This document shows positions 34,604 through 46,941 of a stretch of DNA of 64,000 nt, piece after piece (position 1 is the first letter of the stretch; each line of letters begins with the position of its first letter). A program made the translations under genes and the position numbers. Below the pieces are notes generated by a model. It made no database searches. It was given only the letters and a program-made list of their open reading frames with translations, and was not told the origin of the DNA. The stretch spans positions 11,854,501 to 11,918,500 of the forward strand of contig NC_062249.1 in NCBI RefSeq assembly GCF_905475465.1, read 5' to 3'. Source of the stretch: Pieris napi. Taxonomy: Eukaryota; Arthropoda; Insecta; Lepidoptera; Pieridae.

Positions 34604-34770
34604 CTAGCTGTCCCGGTTCACGCATCTATTAAGATATTTTAGAATTATATGCAGGAGCTTACGTTAATCAGAAATAGTGTAGCATTCTTATTGTCCATCA
34701 AATATTTTTTTAACTCTTTCCAGTGGTTTTTAATTTTAATAAACAAATCATTTCTCCTTATAGGATTAGT
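34604..34770 (-). mobile_element. possible Helitron 3' end
   Basis: CTAGCTGTCCCGGTTCACGC after an A looks like an inverted Helitron terminus, but the other end is not visible. Confidence 0.3.
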
Positions 34771-34779
34771 ATACTTATA

Positions 34780-34990
34780 GAGTCAAATCAAATTAAACTT
34801 TTTTTATACGTCAATATTAAAAAAATTGAAGGTTCTATATTTGTATTACTATATTCCAAAACAATCGTAGACAAGAGAACTGGCAAATAACTCTCCATCA
34901 CTACTTTTAATTGCCACGTTTTTAGTTTGCAAGAAAAGTATGGAACAGCAACCATTACATCACGCTCCACTTGATATAATGGAATAATGA
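34780..34990 (-). repeat. LINE 3' tail, diverged (GACTTTGACTT family)
   Basis: GAACTGGCAAATAACTCTCC, TTTTAATTGCCACGTTTT and ACAGCAACCATTACATCACG correspond to blocks of the 7.2-kb copy. Confidence 0.5.
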
Positions 34991-35333
34991 TTTATAATAA
35001 TAATATATTTCGATTTCAGTAACATCAGATATCGAATTTCTAAAGGCGAATAAATTACACCAGTTTTTAATGCAAAAACATCATAAGATTTTAATATTGC
35101 AATTCCTTAACCGACTTACAGGCAGTATCTATAAAATGATATTCATATATTGGTAACTTCCAATTGAAATTTAAGGAATTTGTATACTAAGTTTAGGGAT
35201 CGAAATGCTGTGGTTTTAAAATTACCCAGCACTAGTATGTGTATAAGTAAATTAGTGTTACGACTATACATAAAATCATTTGGGATGTGAACTATGGTCG
35301 GTTCCAAATTGACGGTAAATATAAAATACTATA

Positions 35334-35709
35334 TCTTAATGTATATAAATTACGTGTCACGTTGTTTGTCCGCGATGGACTCCTAAACTACCGAACCGAT
35401 ATCAATCAAATTTGGACACCGTGTGTAGTTTGATCCAACTTAAAAGATAGGATAGCTTAAATCTCAATTTATACCCGCAAAATTATTTTATTGCAAAATA
35501 TTTGTTTATTATTTGATAGTCACAATTCTAACAGATGGCGCTGTGTTGAAAGTACCAAAGTTTCACATAAGCTACAATTGAATGACATAACTACCAAAAA
35601 GCATGGTGGTCCCCATGACTGGTGTTCTCCTACCGTTTCCCTTGAATAGTTTGCTACTATGTAATATAACAAAAACCTTAGCCACAGCAACGCTTGGCCG
35701 GTCTGCTAG
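35334..35709 (+). mobile_element. Helitron, TCTGCTAG subfamily
   Basis: Starts TCTTAATGTATATAAATTAC and ends TTGGCCGGTCTGCTAG then T. Closely parallels the copy inside the LTR element (26977-27342) and 46942-47319. Confidence 0.75.
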
Positions 35710-36171
35710 TATATATATATATAAAGAAAAACCTTTAGATCTTGGCTTCCGATTTCTGTAACAGTTTCGTATACGGGTGGTAATTGCGTACTTGAAAGGA
35801 AAAGTTCGTTGTGGAACAGCCGTGGTTATTGTTATATAAACAGAGGTATAGTGGTTATACCTCTGATTTTTTTTGCGGAAACAACTATAGGTGCCCGTAA
35901 CCCGGAGCAATAACTGACCACATTCCTGTTCTCGTGGCGGTGTCGCAACGATATTATTATGTATTTTTCTGACAATGTAGTAAAAAGAACGGTTCGTTTG
36001 CCATTTCAGATTTTTTTATCCTCGGCTTCAACAAGAAAAAAAGATTCAATTTTCAGTCGTTAATAAAAAGGAGCAATTAGTTTTGAAATAATGAGTTAGA
36101 TATCAAGTGTGGCGATCGGTCGTCTCAAAAGTTATGGATAACCATTAACAAAATTTATCTATTTCAAAGAG
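35710..36171. other. AT-rich DNA with small hairpin
   Basis: CAGAGGTATA and TATACCTCTG face each other near 35842-35866. Nothing else recognised. Confidence 0.4.
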
Positions 36172-36174
36172 CTG

Positions 36175-36369
36175 CCCTGCGATTCTGAAACTCACTTTTC
36201 GAACCCACACAGCGGTTTTCGCATCGGTTTCTGATAAACAATAAACTACAAGCTCCCACCTTTTCAGAATGCCAAATCATAGAATGACTGCTTCACGACT
36301 GATTTGAGAGCGACCGCCGATGCGAAAACCGCTGTGTGAGTTCGAAAAGTGAGTTACAGAATCGCAGGG
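36175..36369. mobile_element. complete MITE, CCCTGCGATTCTG family
   Basis: 195 bp with long inverted arms beginning CCCTGCGATTCTGWAACTC and continuing with CACTTTTCGAAC. Direct CTG repeats flank it (36172-36174 and 36370-36372). Its ends match those of the 3.6-kb element at 51.3-54.9 kb. Confidence 0.75.
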
Positions 36370-36372
36370 CTG

Positions 36373-38112
36373 ATGATACTGCACAGCTTTCCTATTATTT
36401 GATTCAGAATCAAACCAAGGATATAAGATTTGGCACACTTAGTCAATATTTAATTATATCCAAGAGAGTTGTTGAAAAAACTCCGAAAGCTGAAATAGTG
36501 AAAAATAAAAGAAGGAATAAATCTTTTTAACCCATCAAAAGTTAACTTGGTAGCAATAACCAACAAAGTGCTACAAATGACAACATAAGGAATAATTGAG
36601 CTATAAAATTGTCCACTGGCCATCTTCCCCTAGTTTTACGACCCCTCGTTCGTAATGACAAGGTTTCATTCGCATAATTACGGAGACGTGATGAACTATC
36701 AGGCATGAACTAGGTAATTCCTACCTCTTAAATCGGAAAATATTTTTATAAGGAGGAATTATTTGTATAATTGTAACGATCAAACTTAAAAAACTAGTGA
36801 GGTGATTTCAAAAAATATCCCTAAAAACATAGGCTACATTTATTTTCAGTGTTATAAAATATATAACATATACTAATGGCTGAGATAGGACAATTTTGAA
36901 AATGAGCGCGGCACATGGTAATACAAAAGTGGAACAAGAAATTACTATACTTGTGCCTAAGTTACAATAAACGAAAAAAAAGACAACAATTAAGAAGGAT
37001 AGAACCAAATTAAGGAAGAAGCCGGTGGTACGTGGCAGATAATGATTTGACCTAAAAATAATGAGATAGAAAAATATATGTGTTTAAGTGTAAAAGTATT
37101 TGAAATAAAAAGCTGTTATTATACAAACACTTGACAAGTTTTAGAAATATGCTGGTGTATTACGAAGCTGCATTATTAATTCAAAGTATATATTACAATT
37201 TAGTTACCCCCTACGACCTCAATAAATAATGACACCGTTTCTAATTAATGTAGACACAAAATCAAATATTAGTTTACGGAATCTCAGCTGTCTAAGATAA
37301 ATATTTAATTAATAATTTTATGGGTTAACGCGAGATACAGTTTTGAATCAATAGACCTCAAACTCGTTCTTAAAGAGGCAACTGTTACAAAGCTATTTAG
37401 ACCCACTCGGATATTTTTATCGACTTCAAAAAAGGCGGTATTAGTCAAACTGTATGTGTGTAATATTTTTAGAATTGAACAATATTTGAGTTTGATGATT
37501 TAGGCTTTCAAAAACAAATGCTTAATTTCGTAAATGTACGAATTCTATATGTATATATGTAACACGTTTGTTCATAAATTTCTCAAAAATAAAAATCATA
37601 TGGATATGATTCTTTTTAATTTAAATTACGCCTTAGAATAGTCAAAATTTCATCAAAATCGTATCTATAATTTTTGAGATATGCATGTATTTCTGAAACA
37701 AAAGTTACTAGGTAAATCTAATTATAGGTATATATGATATAATCATTAACTTATGATTTAATGGATGATTCTGAGTATAAGGTAGGAGACAAAACTATGT
37801 TGGGCTGCTCTTAGTTTTTTCATTTCGTTATATATATCAATTTCATTATACTTGAAACGATTTAATTTTAAGATTATCAGATCCTTGACGCTGTCTTGTT
37901 TAAGTGTTGATTTCTCTTGAGACATCTCAAGTCAGAAGAGTACATTTTGCTTAATGAATTAAGGCGAAAAATTGGTATTCAAAAACTAAGTAGACAATCG
38001 GTGGCGAATAAAGTATTAAAATTGTAAGATAATTTGCTCTGCGATTTAACTTAATTTGTATAATTGTAGCATACTTTATTTTAAAATTGACATAAGTTCA
38101 TATTAATTTTAA
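36373..38112. other. AT-rich DNA, no gene seen
   Basis: Long AT-rich stretch with only short frames. No named repeat. Confidence 0.4.
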
Positions 38113-38350
38113 TGATGTATTACCTACTAGTTGAATATTAAATTAATAAAATAAATTTACCATCTAAATTAAATTATTATTTATACGAGTATTATTTAAT
38201 TATATTATAAAAATTGTATTATTTTTTATAATTAATACAAGAGAATATTCTGTTTTATAATGATATATCACTAGTTAAATATTAAATCTATAAAATAAAT
38301 GTACGATCGAAATTAAATTAATTTTGGATTATTATTTAATTTTTTAACAC
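38113..38350. repeat. diverged tandem duplication, about 148 bp
   Basis: ACTAGTTGAATATTAAATTA...TAAAATAAATTTACCATC near 38128 recurs as ACTAGTTAAATATTAAATCT...TAAAATAAATGTACGATC near 38271. Confidence 0.55.
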
Positions 38351-38929
38351 CACTTCACCTTGATTCTAGCGTAGTATATAGTATATCCAAAGTTCATTTC
38401 ATGTTTTAACGATCTTAATTCTTATCCATGCGCCATGTGCATAAGCTGGAAATTCTGGGGTTGATTCCCGGCACAACGATAATTGTGTCTAGTATGTTAA
38501 AGTTTTTTGGCTTGATTTTCTCAGAGAAATAGGCGTTCCTCAATATTGCTGTCATGTCTGTATGCCAAATCAGTATAATTGTGAGGGTTTTACTTCAACT
38601 ATTTTCATTAGAGCGAAAACGCTAGTTGACTCATAGACACGAAATTAAATTGCTTCCTTCAATAATACCGCTACGCACACTTTTATCAGGTAAAAGGTTT
38701 GTTTCTATAAAATATATCTATATATATTGTATCCTAAAATCAACTTAGTGAAAGGACAAAATCTTCGCAAGTAGGCTGGAAATATTACCCTTCTCCATAT
38801 CAATGCTTCGACTGATCAGCTTTAGGTAAAGACATAAGCGGATTGAAAACTCTGTCTTCCGATACTAATATAACTGGTGCGTTTGTTTGCGTAAAATTAG
38901 GGTAAACATTCTGTAGACATCCAAATTAC
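38351..38929. other. no firm feature; possible SINE relic
   Basis: CTGGGGTTGATTCCCGGC near 38455 resembles a Pol III B box in a SINE head, but no second copy supports it. Confidence 0.25.
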
Positions 38930-38972
38930 GGTGTCACTTAACATCAGATGCCCGTTTGCCCGTTTCTATAAA
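38930..38972 (+). repeat. very short LINE 3' end
   Basis: GTGTCACTTAACATCAGATG followed by CCCGTTTGCCC matches 4430-4475 of the LINE at the window start. Confidence 0.55.
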
Positions 38973-40050
38973 AAAACCTCCAATTGGACATGGGGTTGTG
39001 GCCATTTCATTAGAAACGTTTTCCAAATGTGTTGGTTTTTTAAATATAGATGTAGAAGCTAAAGCTTTTTTCATCTGATAAAATTGTTACGTGGAAAGGA
39101 AAACAATCCGGCAGTGCTCCAGTGCCTAGGCCCCAGGCCTGATGGTAACGTTAGGAGGCGACAGAAACCGCCGCTACTATTCGTACCCTCAGCAAAGACT
39201 AACCTCTCGAAAAGGGCACACATGACACAATGTTTGAAAATAATTAAATTAAAACTAAAAGGTTTGCTTCATGTCAGCTCCTATAAAGTAAAAAATTGTT
39301 AGTCTTTTTGAAATATTATAACTTATTACTGTTGAATGAGTGTTGTTTTTATCTATGTGTAGCTTTGTATGTTATGTAAATGTAAATAGTTATCACATTG
39401 GAGAAATCTGTAGTGATAGCTTATTAAAAAAAAACTTTAAGCCTGATATTACATAGCCATTCATAGTTATGTTATACCAGAACAGGTAAAGATAATGAGT
39501 TAAATTCATTACCAACAGAGCAGCTGTTACTGACACTTGCTCTCGGTTATACACGTATAGTTTAACATGATTACAAAATAAACAACTTTATTTTGAAAAT
39601 AGCAATTTAAATTTCAATGCGAAAGTAACGATAATATAATTTAGAACAATGTAAATTTCTCTCGTCAAGATGGTCGTAAAAAAGTGAGAAATCCACTTAA
39701 TTATGTTATTCGACTCTAAATAAAACGTAATTTCAGTTTATATATCTCACCAAACTATCAAAGATTCAAAACTTGTTATCAATGAAAGTACTATGTATGT
39801 ACTTACTAATTCATTACAGGTACAAAATATTTATCATTTTCTTAAGTATAGAAAAACTTTAAAATTATGAAAGATACCTACCTACCTACCTATTAGTTAT
39901 GAAAGATACTACAGACCTACTCAGGGCAACTATTACCTATAGACACACTTTCTAACAACGTTACTAAACATTTCTGAATGTAACCAATATAAATTAACCA
40001 AGAACACGAATATTTAAAATTGGCTCAGTCACGCCCAATGAATTGGAAAA
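38973..40050. other. AT-rich DNA; short (ACCT) repeat
   Basis: TACCTACCTACCTACCT occurs near 39876. No gene recognised. Confidence 0.4.
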
Positions 40051-40246
40051 TTATTCCACATGTGCAAAATTGTAATTGATTGTCGCATTGTTCAATTGCA
40101 AATGCAAACAGGCAGTAAGCTCATAACTCGTAAACTCTGCAGAAATATATCCTGGCCTAGATAAGCTCTCACTATCACCCCGTGCTGTGCCTGTGCTATC
40201 TGTGCCTTCGTTAGCATCTGAGGTCTCAGACTCATTTATGAAGCTG
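40051..40246 (-). CDS. candidate terminal host exon, unrecognised
   Basis: On the minus strand a pyrimidine-containing acceptor ending TTTAATTTACAG is followed by an open frame that runs 64 codons to a TAA at 40051. It reads INESETSDANEGTDSTGTAR and then GDSESLSRPGY, finishing NYNFAHVE. It is rich in S, T, E and D and less AT-rich than its surroundings, as an exon would be. I do not recognise the protein. No upstream exon or nearby AATAAA supports it, so chance remains possible. Confidence 0.3.
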
Positions 40247-40361
40247 TAAATTAAATGGTAGAACATTAGAATTAAGAGATGTTTGGACATTCTCGTGCCT
40301 TATATGAAAATAGGTGTCGTAAACATACTTTGTGCTCACTCACATATACATTATACAGAGA

Positions 40362-40575
40362 GAGTTTTTGTCGCGCACCACCACTATGTCGAATCAGCTG
40401 CCCACTGAATCATTTCCGAACCAATTCGACTTAGGGTACTTCAATAAAAGAGCGTACCAATTCTTAAAAGGCAACGCACTTACGAGCCTTCTGGCAATGT
40501 TAGTGTACATGGGCTATCACTTAACAGCTGATGAGCCTCCTGCCCGTATGTCTCCTATTACATAAGTCATAAAAT
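40362..40575 (+). repeat. 3' fragment of the 1-4.5 kb LINE family
   Basis: Matches 4262-4480 of the LINE: TTTTTGTCGCGCACCACCAC, CCGAACCAATTCGACTTAGG and GAGCCTCCTGCCCGTATG. It still reads open in one frame but lacks the RT. Confidence 0.8.
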
Positions 40576-41149
40576 AAATTGTGATCAACTTTTGCTAAGG
40601 TATTTTTCCGATTATAACGAAGCTGTATCTCTTCAAGCGCAATACAAGCACACAATGAGCGTTAATGAACAACAGTAAAGCTTTTACAATTGCTAAGAAG
40701 GTCGTAGTTAAAAACTTGTATTACAGAGATGTATTATTTCCTATTAAATTATTATTACAATTTCTAATTCCAGAGCTTATAAACACCCAATAGAGCCGGC
40801 CTATGACATTTAATCCGAAGTAACCTCGTTACATGTAACGCTTATAGTAAAATTTTGCAACAGAATTTGCATATTAATCAGTATTGGCCCCTAAGGGCCT
40901 CTTTAGAAAAGCCTTCTTAGGCAAATTTAAATGATTTTGAGGTAAAATACTTTTATACCTGTAATCTAAATATCAAAATATGTGTATTTGTGTTAATAAA
41001 TAATGCCTTATGAATTTTGTATTACTAACTGAGAAATTGCTCACAATACTTCCAAAATTCTTTAATAAAATTCCCAGCTTATCATGACTGACACAGTATA
41101 AAAATAGTTAATTAATAAATTAAATAATAGTTTAATAGTCAAAAAGTTA
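40576..41149. other. AT-rich DNA, no feature seen
   Basis: No gene or repeat recognised. Confidence 0.4.
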
Positions 41150-41240
41150 GTAAATATAAAATTAGAAGCATTTCAAATATATAATATTTATTTTTTGACG
41201 TTCATAAGTGTACGTTTTGTTACTTATATTTTGAATTTTG
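41150..41240 (+). repeat. LINE 3' tail fragment (GACTTTGACTT family)
   Basis: TAAAATTAGAAGCATTTCAA and TTTTTTGACGTTCATAAGTG match the 32.4-kb copy. The terminal part is decayed. Confidence 0.5.
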
Positions 41241-42337
41241 AATTTCTTTTTGAGTATTTAACATTATTCCATAATACGCCCATTAATAAGACAAAAGATG
41301 GTTGATACAGATATTAATTCTATATCACACAAGAGATACATATAATATTAAATTAGATTTGACATCCACTGATTCAAACTTTGTAATGAAGTAAGTTAAA
41401 TTAAATTTTTATAACAAGTAAAGTGGCAGCGAGGGAGTGTTTAATAGACTGGCTTGGGAGTAAATTCTCTCTGAATATCTTTTAGTTACTCGAATTTTTT
41501 TCACATAACTAAATTCACAATTTTGTCTTACTGCCGAATTGTCCCTACGATGTGATGAAAAAACAGCTGACACAAATTTGTTCTCATAAATCGCGAGAAA
41601 ATAATGCAATAAGTTATAAATACGGTTAAACTAAAATGTATTAAAACTAAATGAGTTTTAAAAGAAATCTCTATACACTGTAATAAATATTATGTAAAGT
41701 TTTATCTTGATACGCCAAGTATAAAAGACATTTCGATCTTTATTCAAAGAGGCTCCATCACTTTTAAGACACATTCATAACAAGTAAAACGTTTTTATAA
41801 ACAATTTAGTTAAGACACGAGATCAATTGCGTCAAACAAAGTCTTGGATAATAAGTATAAAATGTCTGAGGAAAATAGAGCTTTTTCCTTGTACGGATAA
41901 ATTGAGTTATGTCATTTCTCCGTTGATCAGCATAATTAACGAGCTTTGCATGTCATGTTGGTAAAATCAGTGATACAATAGACTCCAATATAACGTTGAT
42001 ACACGTCAGAACAGCTGAGAAAAGTAAAGGAAATATTGAATTACAAAATAAATGTTGTGTTAATATTTTAGCTGGCAAGTATAATCGCAAAACGTGAATT
42101 TTAATAGACAACATGCTAGATTATCATATATCCAATCGTGTTGTCCAATTACTCGGTTTCTTTGTACCTAGGGAATATGCGCGACGGCGAAGGTCAAAGT
42201 TGTTTGCGATACCAAAGGCAATCAGTTTGTTGCAGATTCCCGTTAACAAAAACGTTGCGCTTCCTGAATGCTGCCTCCGATACAATCGACATCTTTATAT
42301 GTTTGCAGAGTACAGTAGCGATATTGTGTATCGTAGT
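41241..42337. other. no feature recognised
   Basis: The block 42110-42330 is less AT-rich and carries two overlapping short frames. I see no homology. Confidence 0.35.
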
Positions 42338-43440
42338 ATAATAATAAATAAGCCTTTATTCATCCACATCTTGTTGACATATATTTTACAAAAATAGATA
42401 TAAATAGAAGGCGGCCCCAGTCCGGGAAAACGCCCTCTCCAATGTTCTCTACCATATTTTATTTTTTGCCATCGTCATCCAATTTTTTCCAGCTACATTT
42501 TTGATCTCGTTGGGCCATCGCTATATTGTTGAAGTGAAACTTCTTTAGGCGCATGAGGGTAAAGTTTTTACGTATGAAACGCAATAATAATAATATTAGC
42601 GTCACGAAGATGTGCAGCGCTTTTGTAGTAGAAAAGGGAGAGAGCGATTGAGACCGATTGAGAGAGAGTGAGAAGAGTGATATACCTTATAGAAATTATA
42701 TTTTTAAATTAATTTTGTAAAGAGAATTTATGAAATATTAGTATTTTATATTTTATGCAAAATAACTTATTGAAATCTCAAATGACGAATTGTAAATTAA
42801 AGTGCCACGTTCTTTTTATTATCGCGTAAACAACTTAAAAAAAAATATAATTTGTTTTAATTTTCGACACTTTTAATATTAATGACAATTAAATTCAATA
42901 AATTGCTAACATATCTTCCTTTTTCCCTCCCTCTAAATCTCGAAAATCTAAAGTTTTAGATTTGTATAAATATAATATGAACAAGACTTAAAATTTATTT
43001 TGCCAAAGAAGTTTCACTTCTGACATGTGTACTTTGGACCAGTCTTGATTACTGCTTTAGACCATCTGTCATCTGTATAACGCGCTACGTGCTCTGCCCA
43101 TCTCCATTTAAGTTGTAGCGCATGTTGCTCAGCATCAATTATTTTTGGTTTTCTGCGAATACATTCATTTACCTGTTTGTCGCGTAATTAAATTCCAAGA
43201 ATACTTATCTCTATCGCACGCTGGCACGAACGTATTTTGGCTTTCGTTTTGTTTTTAAAAATCCAAGTTTGTGCTCCATATGTAAGGCAAGGCAGCAAGC
43301 ACGAATCCACCTTTTTCGCTGTGGTAGCTTACCTTTGAGGATTTCTTATAACCTCCAAAACTTCTTTTAATTTGTGGTGATGCGGCGCTCCAGTTCTTCG
43401 TCGTGCTTTTTGTCGTTGATATTGACAGCTATTATCTATT
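42338..43440 (-). pseudogene. RTE-type LINE fragment interrupted by a MITE
   Basis: Minus-strand translation of 43440-43036 gives CLTYGAQTWIF (with a frameshift), then ECIRRKPKIIDAEQ and LQLKWRWAEHVARYTDDRWS. Translation of 42515-42395 gives EIKNVAGKNWMTMAKNK, a stop, then RTLERAFSRTG. These are consecutive parts of the C-terminal region of an RTE-like reverse transcriptase. A TGAATAAAGGCTTATTTATT 3' end follows at about 42338-42360 with ATT repeats. The MITE at 42531-43037 lies between the two halves. Confidence 0.65.
42531..43037. mobile_element. MITE with GAAGTGAAACTTC ends, copy 2
   Basis: Inverted relative to copy 1 at 24779-25252. GAAGTGAAACTTCTTTAGGC opens it and its complement closes it near 43020, with shared TGACATGTGTACTTTG beyond. 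It shares TATGAAACGCAAT and the GAGAGAG block with copy 1. Confidence 0.65.
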
Positions 43441-44262
43441 TACGTTTAAATTTTACGCAGACTATCTTTCCAGGGTTAAAGAACTTTTAAAAATCTAGCA
43501 AATGGAAACTAAATTCGAAACTATTACTTTAAAATTCCCATTAGTAAGTAAAAGAATAAGCTTTGTACGCTTTTAAATATGTGTATTTTATGCTTCCGCT
43601 TGATAAATATATAGTTCCAGTATTAAATATTTATCAATACTATCGTATAAGATATTTATTTTTTTAAATAAATACACTTACACAAGAAAATATTTAAATA
43701 CAAAATAACACCATCACAATACAAATACAATATTTTTTTTTTGTTATAATCAATTGCGTATTTCATAAAAAGATCTTTCAAAATACTGTGTAAGGTTTCT
43801 GATATCTCAAATCTCATAAACGTTCGTTCAATCCAATCATTATTGGGATTCGTTTGTGAACCTCAATCTATAAAATTAAGCTCCCACCATCAATAGGTGC
43901 GTTCGGATATCGTAACTTTTTACTTAAATAGATCCGATATATCGGGCTTGAGCGGTTTTCCTCTAAAAGGGACGTAAATATAAGTGTGTCCATTTACGCT
44001 CGTCACGTAGAAAAACCCTTGGGACCAGCTATTACAGGTTACATGCAGTAAATCCCAACCAACGATCTTATATCACGTGATTAGTGAGTAGCTTGCCAAT
44101 TATTTAAAAGCCTTCGAGCGTGGCATTAGGTTTAAGCGATGGCGCCAATTTTGAATTTCGAATTTAATATATTCAATAGTGTGCAAGTAGGTATTAATAA
44201 AAATATTTTATATACTGTGTTACTTATTTAGGTTGTGATTTTATATGTCATTGCATTGGGTG
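43441..44262. other. AT-rich DNA, no feature seen
   Basis: No gene or repeat recognised. Confidence 0.4.
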
Positions 44263-44690
44263 TCAGCTGCCTTTGTCAATATTTCACAGAGCTCATTTAA
44301 GAACGTCAAAGTCTAATCAGTTTATACATTTTAACATGTGGTTTATTTGATTTTACAATATTCCTAGATCTACAAATTAATGACTATTTTATACTATATT
44401 ATGGTGATAGTAATTTCATAGTCTTTATCAAAAGCAATTTAGTATGTTGAAGCAATGACGTCACTGTCAACTGCCATTTTCATTATGTCACAGAGCTCAT
44501 AAATTAACAACATCAAAGTCAAATATCAATGTCAGTTAGTTCAAAAACATGTGGTTTATTCGATTTGCCAATATTAGATCTTTATTCATTTCTATATTCA
44601 TTAAAAGTAACAATTTATCGGAATAATAACCTTAGTGTCAACTGCCATTGTCATTATAATTTAATTACATTAAAGTCAAATTAATTCGAA
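44263..44690. repeat. diverged tandem repeat, three units
   Basis: TGTCARCTGCCWTTKTCA starts units at 44263, 44465 and 44636. The first two share CACAGAGCTCAT, ATCAAAGTC-like and AACATGTGGTTTATTYGATT blocks. The third is partial. Spacings are about 202 and 171 bp. Confidence 0.65.
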
Positions 44691-44925
44691 GCTTTCTTGT
44701 TATTGTCCCTATTTCTTTTACCACGTTCACTTTGTCTATTTCACCCATTGTCTTCTTCATTTCTTTAATCTATTGACCTTCTCTCACTCTGTCATATACA
44801 TACATAGGTATAATTATCATGTGATCCTAAAAGAATAAAACAGGTCCCGGGTTGTAGACTAAACGATTGCGGGCTTGGCGGTGGGCCCATATATCTAGTC
44901 TCTAGTCTTCTTTCAAAACACGTTA

Positions 44926-45354
44926 TCTAATATATAAGGTTCTCGTGTCACAACGTTCGTTCCCATACTTCTCCGTAACAACTCGACCGATTCTTATGAA
45001 TTTTTTCATGCATATTCAGTAAGTCTGAGAATCGGCTACTATCTAACCTCTTTCTTTCTGTCAAACCCCTAAGTGATAAGGGGTGTTTACCCCAAAAAAA
45101 TTTTTTATTTTTTAGAAAAAAAATTTTGTTTTTATATTTACACAAAAATACATACAACCCCTAATTTTCATTGCCCCTCTACGATCAGCCCCTATTTTTA
45201 TTTGTTAGTTAAGAACTTATAACTTGAACTCTGAGGGATATATACAGAAAAATCAAAGAAAAACCTAAAAAGCATAGCAAAATATTCCATATTGGTATGT
45301 ACTAAAAAGGTAAGCCAGGCATTAAGGAGAAACGAAGTTCACGGGGCCAGCTAG
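44926..45354 (+). mobile_element. Lep1-type Helitron
   Basis: Starts TCTAATATATAAGGTTCTCG and ends GAAGTTCACGGGGCCAGCTAG then T. It is the uninterrupted counterpart of 8545-9592. Confidence 0.8.
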
Positions 45355-46941
45355 TACGTCTATAAGAATCATTAGATTGAACCAGACTTCAAGAAGGTAA
45401 AACAAATCTAATATAACGTGAAAATATTCGACAGCTATCAGATTTACTTCTACTTATCAGATGAAATTGTTGAATTTGAACAGTTTCGTACGTGTTTACG
45501 TCGCTCATTCGATAAACTTTGGATATTGCGGACTAAAATTAATTATTTGTTATAAACGACTTTTGTGACGTGTTATATTGTACCAAGTTAAATGGTTATC
45601 TGACAGTTTTGTAACTCGAATTTAATAGTTTTGAGTCGTGGTCAAAAATTACCGAATAAATAAGAAGAAATTAAATTACAGAAGAACTCCTTTTAGTGAA
45701 ATGTTACACTATTCAGTGTTGTATGTGTACACGTCGAACAAAAACCTCCTTTTTTTAGATTTTTCGAAGTCGGCTAAAAAAGCATCACTCCTAAAGTTCC
45801 CAGCTATCATTTATATATGATGTTTATAGTTTATGGAAGTACTTATAGTAAATAATATTATATCAAGTAATGAAGTTTTATTTAGAGTAATATATAGGAT
45901 ATCCAATGAATAAGTTTCATCCTATGTTTAGTGGTACCTTTGATGATACCAAGACAATACCAGTCTACTAAGCGTACGATTGCTCGATCTAAACCACGAT
46001 CGTACTCGCGAAATGAAACTCGAAGTGGAGTTATAAAATGTTCGTTTATTCGTCGAACATTAGTAGTCCGTTACAAAATTAAAAGGTGAAGCAAGCAACT
46101 ACCGTTCTTCCGGAACGGCTGCGTAAATCGGTCGTTAAAGTATACAATTAATAACTAAAACTAAGGCCTTAAACCAGACGCTGGTAACGTCTTCTGTTGC
46201 CCCCATCACCTCTGATCGTTGCCTGGATAACATCTGGCTGCCAGCTTGGACTTTGCTACAGTAATGAGCCTGTAGTCCGCAACACAGTAAAGTCTATTCT
46301 TGAAGAAATTAGTTGGTTGTTGACAATGCTTCAATTATATAGCCAAACATTAATTTCGAAGTTACACGTTACATTATTAACAATATAAGAACACGTCGGG
46401 ATCTGTACACCCAAAAAGGCTCGCCCACTAATACTATTACGTAATTTACTAATGGCCACTATTGTGTTTTCATATCAACCACATAACTAAATAAAGTGGG
46501 AAGAAACAGTGTTCGCGTTTATTGTTTGCTTTTTTTGTATCTCTTGATCCATGTTTAAGTAAAAAAAAATATTAATTGCATCAGTCTACTAGCTGTCATG
46601 AGTTCTAATCCAAAGGACTTCCATCTATGTTCGCAATTAAATTTCTTAATTATTCGTACGGTGAATGTAGCACAATGTACCTACTTGTTTATATAATGGA
46701 TATCGCGAATTTAATTGCGATTGTTCTTGAGTTGATAGTGGATAAAGATATCGGTGAAATACATTCACAAGTGAACAATAACGAACGTTAGGGATATTTT
46801 ACAACAATCTTTCAAGTTATTGTAACTTTGTTTATCATGCTATCTATCGTATCTACTATCTTAATGAGGCTTAAGTTTCTATTTAGTTTTAGTTGCTATT
46901 TTTTATTTTGTGGTAGGTAGTGTTTGTTTCTAACTTGCTTA
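45355..46941. other. no feature recognised
   Basis: Short frames only. Around 46020-46120 there are short inverted pairs (CCGTTC/GAACGG, TGTTCG/CGAACA) but no wider structure. Confidence 0.35.

Noticed and set aside
42113..42397. Two overlapping short plus-strand frames
   Set aside because: The 3' part overlaps the RTE LINE tail on the other strand and neither shows a domain.
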